Of a stretch of DNA of 19,180 nt, positions 16,186-19,180 are shown piece after piece. Source of the stretch: Bremia lactucae. Taxonomy: Eukaryota; Oomycota; Peronosporomycetes; Peronosporales; Peronosporaceae. Location of the stretch: the NCBI RefSeq assembly GCF_004359215.1, contig NC_090611.1, positions 6,028,929 to 6,048,108 on the forward strand, read 5' to 3'. Position numbers and translations under genes: made by a program. Positions within the stretch are counted from its first letter, which is position 1; each line of letters begins with the position of its first letter. The notes under the pieces are model-generated. The model saw nothing but the letters and a program-made list of their open reading frames with translations, had not been told where the DNA came from and did no database searches.

Positions 16186-16424
16186 TAGGGAATTGCTATA
16201 TTCGCACCCTTTTTCCTAAAATTCACACCCTTCTTTATGGAAGCCGGTATAGCCACACACACCTTTTGGTATAGCCACACACACCCTCCCCATCTGTATT
16301 GATTAAAAACGTCATATAAAATATTTTTACTGTAGGAGTCATTCCACTGCATAAAAAATGAACAGTTCTCTTTTAGAATCGTCTTTAGATCGCTCTTTTG
16401 GCCTTTGGAACATCACACCCCCTA
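16186..16424 (+). repeat. TAGGG...CCCTA repeat, copy 3 (about 239 bp)
   Basis: Begins TAGGGAATTGCTATATTCGC with CACCCTTTTT and CACCCTTCTT blocks, as in copies 1 and 2. A tandem pair GGTATAGCCACACACACC follows at about 16246-16287. It appears to end CACACCCCCTA at 16424. The interior otherwise shows no coding. Confidence 0.52.
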
Positions 16425-16433
16425 AAATTAAAT

Positions 16434-16461
16434 TAGGGAATCGCTGTAGCCACACACCCTA
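16434..16461 (+). repeat. Minimal 28-bp TAGGG...CCCTA unit
   Basis: TAGGGAATCGCTGTAGCCAC continuing to CACCCTA: both termini of the repeat family within 28 bp. This is either an extreme internal deletion or a terminus left by excision. Confidence 0.5.
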
Positions 16462-17164
16462 ATTATCTACATGAGAGTAGTGACTGCACATCAGAAACCG
16501 TGTTTTCGTTTGGCAACGTTAAATATATGGCTCTGAACAGGTGAGAAAAAGCCAAGAGCGCCCGCAATTGATTGGCAAGTCACAAAAAGAGCGAAAAGAA
16601 AGAGCAGCAAACTGAGGAGTGAGGGAGAAGTTGAGCTGAAAATAAGCGATAAGGGCATGCATGTTAGTTAGTCTTTGGAGGCTAAGCTAAGGATGAATAA
16701 ATTTTACGTTACTTTTAGCAACTTTGGCGGAAGTGCTTCAAATAGGCGAATCTTAGTGCTCATATTTGTACCACCACGAGCAACAATTTCTTATGTTTTA
16801 GGTTCTGTCGGCTTTCGTTCGTAATTTCTTTGTTGAAAAGCATCTTGCTCCTTGACATGAAAGTACGCTTATTTCGCGAAGTCTCTTTGCAGACATTTCG
16901 AGCTACTGATGCTGGGAAGGCCTGCATAAAGGTTTCCTAGTTAATAACAAGTTGCTACCATTACGCTACTATCATAAGTACAGAGGCAGATAATTAAGGA
17001 GTGTGGCTGGCTCTATTGGTTCCCAAATGTAATTTTGTGGGGAGTGTATTTTAGTCCAAAAGGCATCTAAAGACGACTCTAAAGGAATAACTGTCAATTC
17101 TGCGATACAGCGGAATAATGAAACTGTTTATTCTTAATCTATACTTTATTTAATTAAAACAAAC
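16462..17164. other. Gene-poor segment, nothing recognised
   Basis: 700 bp with no open frame over 60 codons, no recognisable repeat and no RNA signal. A purine-rich stretch rich in GAGAAAAAGCC and GAGCGAAAAG lies at about 16540-16640. The right end is an abrupt border with retroelement pol. Confidence 0.4.
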
Positions 17165-17474
17165 AGAATGGCAAGCGAGAAGAGGCGACCGTTCGTTTAG
17201 CGAACGGCGCGTTTGTTAAGTCTGAGGGAGTTCAGGTAGAACTCGCCTTCAGCTTTAGTGACTTCTCTTGTAAAGAGAAGTTCACAGTGCTAGGTATGGA
17301 GAGTCCGTATGACCTCATCCTAGGCATGCCATGGTTGGCAAAGTACCAACCATGGATAGACTGGCGTATACGCACAGTTGAGAACTCTACGCAGGACACC
17401 GGAAAGGATGTGCTCTCCTGCGAGAGACATATGCAACTGATGTCGTGTCGAACACAGTTGAGGGTCCGTTGACG
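17165..17474 (+). pseudogene. Retropepsin C-terminal part of a third Ty3/gypsy element
   Basis: The frame from about 17167 reads EEATVRLANGAFVKSEG, FSDFSCKEKFTVLG and YDLILGMPWLAKYQPWIDWR, the distal half of an aspartic protease with its ILGM motif. The catalytic DSG should lie upstream but is missing, so the element is truncated at its left border near 17165. The frame ends at a TGA at 17470-17472. The continuation is in another frame from 17445, so a frameshift lies at about 17445-17470. Its sequence differs from both family A and family B. Confidence 0.82.
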
Positions 17475-18044
17475 GGATGTCAAACGTCACCAATTCCTAC
17501 CCAGCTCGTGAAGACTGAGGTAATTAAAAGGACGATGAAAAGTAGTCATACGTCCGAATGTCCTGCACAGAGCCGAGAGCCTGTGACAGTAGACGGCGAG
17601 CTGACAAGAAGTCATGCGTCGTATTAACCGGCACAGCGCCTAGAGCCTGGTGCGGTTGAAAGGGGTGCGTTAGCCAGAAGTGCAACGGCACCCGCTTCCC
17701 AGAAAAAGGTCGTGGTGACTCGAAGAACGAGTACCCGACATATTAGGACGATCAAATTTACGTCTAAACGAGTGACCTTTGGATCAGTCTCTAATAAAGA
17801 GGACGGACCTTCGAACGAAGTGTTCGAGGCCGTCAAACACGAAATTGCGGAGGCATCCTCAGTTGAGGTGCTCCGGCAAGTTTTTAAATCTGCCGAGGAA
17901 ATAGTAAATCTCCCGGAGATGTCGTGGGATCTATTTCTTGCCGAATTAAAGGAAGGAAAGATCCACGAAATAGTCGCACCAGTTTCAGAAGAGAATTTGG
18001 TGGACTGTTGCTCGTCGTCTACAGTAAACGAGAGCGTCCTATAA
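17475..18044 (+). pseudogene. Pol linker between protease and RT (third element)
   Basis: One frame runs from 17445 to a TAA at 18042, interrupted only by a TAA at 17625. It encodes a Ser/Thr- and Arg-rich region (VVVTRRTSTRHIRTIKF), then an acidic region likely to be helical (FEAVKHEIAEASSVEVLRQV, EMSWDLFLAELKEGKIHEIV). Such poorly conserved linkers separate protease and RT in oomycete Ty3/gypsy polyproteins. No catalytic motif is present. Confidence 0.7.
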
Positions 18045-19180
18045 ACAGACAAAAAAAACGGTTCGCTGCTCAATGGTCGGCTGCCTTGTGAGACAGTCCG
18101 TCCTTTGAGGTTCTGTTGAAACATCGCGATGTGTTCCCAGAAGAAGTGCCGTGCCGCCTACCAGCAGATAGGGGCATCGGGCACGAGATAGATCTCGAAT
18201 CTGGCACCAACTATTGTGTGACCAGGCAATGGCCGTTGCCGAAAGAACAAGTCGATTATATCGATGAGTTCTTTGACAAGCGAGCCAAGGTGGGACATGT
18301 GCGTGAGAGCAAATCACTTCACTGCAGCCCGACCTTTTGTGTGACTAAAGCCACAGGTGGATGGCGTGTGGTTCATGCTTACAATAAGCTGAACACGGCG
18401 ACCATACCGGCGCAAACGCCAATCCCGCGGAAAGATGTCTTGTTGAACTCCGTGGGAAAGTCAACTATCTTTTCCGCGTTGGCTACAATCAGGTACTCAT
18501 GATAGAGTCCGATGTAGCCAAAACGGCAGTAAGCACCCCAAGCGGTATGCTTGGGAGTGGCTTGTGATGCCCCAAGGTTTGAAAAACGCACCAGCGACAT
18601 TCAACCGAGTGGTGGCTCACGTGATGCGTCAGCACCGTGCCTACGCGCCTCATTACTTTGACGATGTATTCGTGCATAGTAGGGCCGAGGACGGGCTGAG
18701 CGCAATAGAGTCGCACAAGCGTCATTTAGACGCTGTGTTGCAGACTTTAAAGGACGCCCAATTGTACGTCAACTTGCAAAAGTGCGTCATAGGGGTCCCT
18801 GAGATACCTGTACTGGGCTGCATCGTTGGTACACATGGTGTACGAGCAGACCCAGACAAGGTAAAATCAGTAAAGGAATGGCCAATCCCACGGCATGTGA
18901 AGGATTTGCGCCAATTCCTAGGGCTCGCTAATTACTTGCATAAGTATAGCAAGAATTATGCGGAGCAAACTAAACCATTATCTGATCTCCTTAAAAAGGA
19001 CACAGAATGGGTTTGGTTAAAAGAACAAGAAGATGCGTTCACATCAGTGAAGCAATCTCTTGTAGAGGCACCGGTCTTGGCATTGCCAGACGCGGATAAG
19101 CCCTTTAGCGTCGTCTGCGATGCAAGTAATTTTGCAATCGGCAGCGCGCTCATGCAGAAGGATGACGACGGCGTTGACCG
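18045..19180 (+). pseudogene. RT and RNase H of a third Ty3/gypsy element (runs off right edge)
   Basis: Just upstream of RT, RFAAQWSAAL then TGA (about 18092), FEVLLKHRDVFPEEVP; HEIDLESGTNYCVTRQ and VTKATGGWRVVHAYNKLNTA stay open to a TGA ending at 18502. The frame changes near 18480, where a few residues around the first catalytic aspartate are deleted, and again near 18550 (one base missing). From about 18550 to the window end the frame is open: MPQGLKNAPATFNRVV, the catalytic YFDDVFVHS (18654-18665 codes YFDD), LRQFLGLANYLHKY, and the RNase H start VVCDASNFAIGSAL (aspartate codon 19119). The long final open stretch of some 210 codons and the intact YFDD show moderate age. It is not active because of at least four lesions. 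Confidence 0.9.

Noticed and set aside
18042..18060. Programmed frameshift at the A-run after the linker stop
   Set aside because: A stop, an eight-A run and a further stop near 18092 with other lesions nearby are better explained by random decay; no supporting structure is visible.
1..19180. CRISPR array, bacterial operons, riboswitches
   Set aside because: No regularly spaced repeats or prokaryotic gene organisation; introns and LTR elements show a eukaryotic nuclear region.

Overview
The window looks like a repeat-rich region of an oomycete nuclear genome, most likely a downy mildew or Phytophthora relative. Three things suggest this: the Ty3/gypsy Gag and protease motifs resemble those of Peronosporaceae elements; the one intact gene has short introns (57-81 nt), several with a GTACG-type donor; and a small piece of AT-rich mitochondrial DNA is inserted. 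No database search was possible, so the taxon is an inference.

Only one gene appears intact: an eight-exon PPIL2/Cyp60-type gene (U-box plus cyclophilin domain, 575 residues) at 1350-3549. The open frames that can be read without splicing cover only parts of it; joining seven GT-AG introns gives one continuous frame. On each side lie, in inverted orientation and in the same order outward from the gene, a short TAGGG...CCCTA repeat (1101-1239 and 3635-3816) and a ~450-bp LTR (650-1100 and 4051-4503).

The rest is mostly decayed. 1-649 is a minus-strand gag (family A) with its leader and 5' LTR, running off the left edge. 4753-5386 is a dead gene for a TauD/gamma-butyrobetaine-dioxygenase-like enzyme. 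5572-10790 is best read as one minus-strand chromodomain Ty3/gypsy element (family B) that has been rearranged internally: gag N-terminus, gag C-terminus, protease and chromodomain tail are on the minus strand, while RT-RNase H-integrase lies on the plus strand between the two gag pieces. Its 5' end is a palindrome. 10791-12984 and 13461-14690 are two plus-strand gag-protease copies of family A without RT, RNase H or integrase. 14757-15021 is a mitochondrial insertion (a tRNA-Gly-like sequence and the start of the large-subunit rRNA), followed by a probable tRNA-derived SINE (15022-15190). 15330-15971 is another family A 5' end in which about 190 bp appears to be inverted in place. 16186-16461 holds further TAGGG...CCCTA repeats. 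17165-19180 is a third Ty3/gypsy pol (protease, linker, RT, RNase H), frameshifted but with an intact YFDD motif, running off the right edge.

I found no convincing new multi-gene system. The most unusual signals are structural: repeated inversions at retroelement 5' ends, the shuffled order of family B, and the paired inverted repeats that enclose the single living gene.
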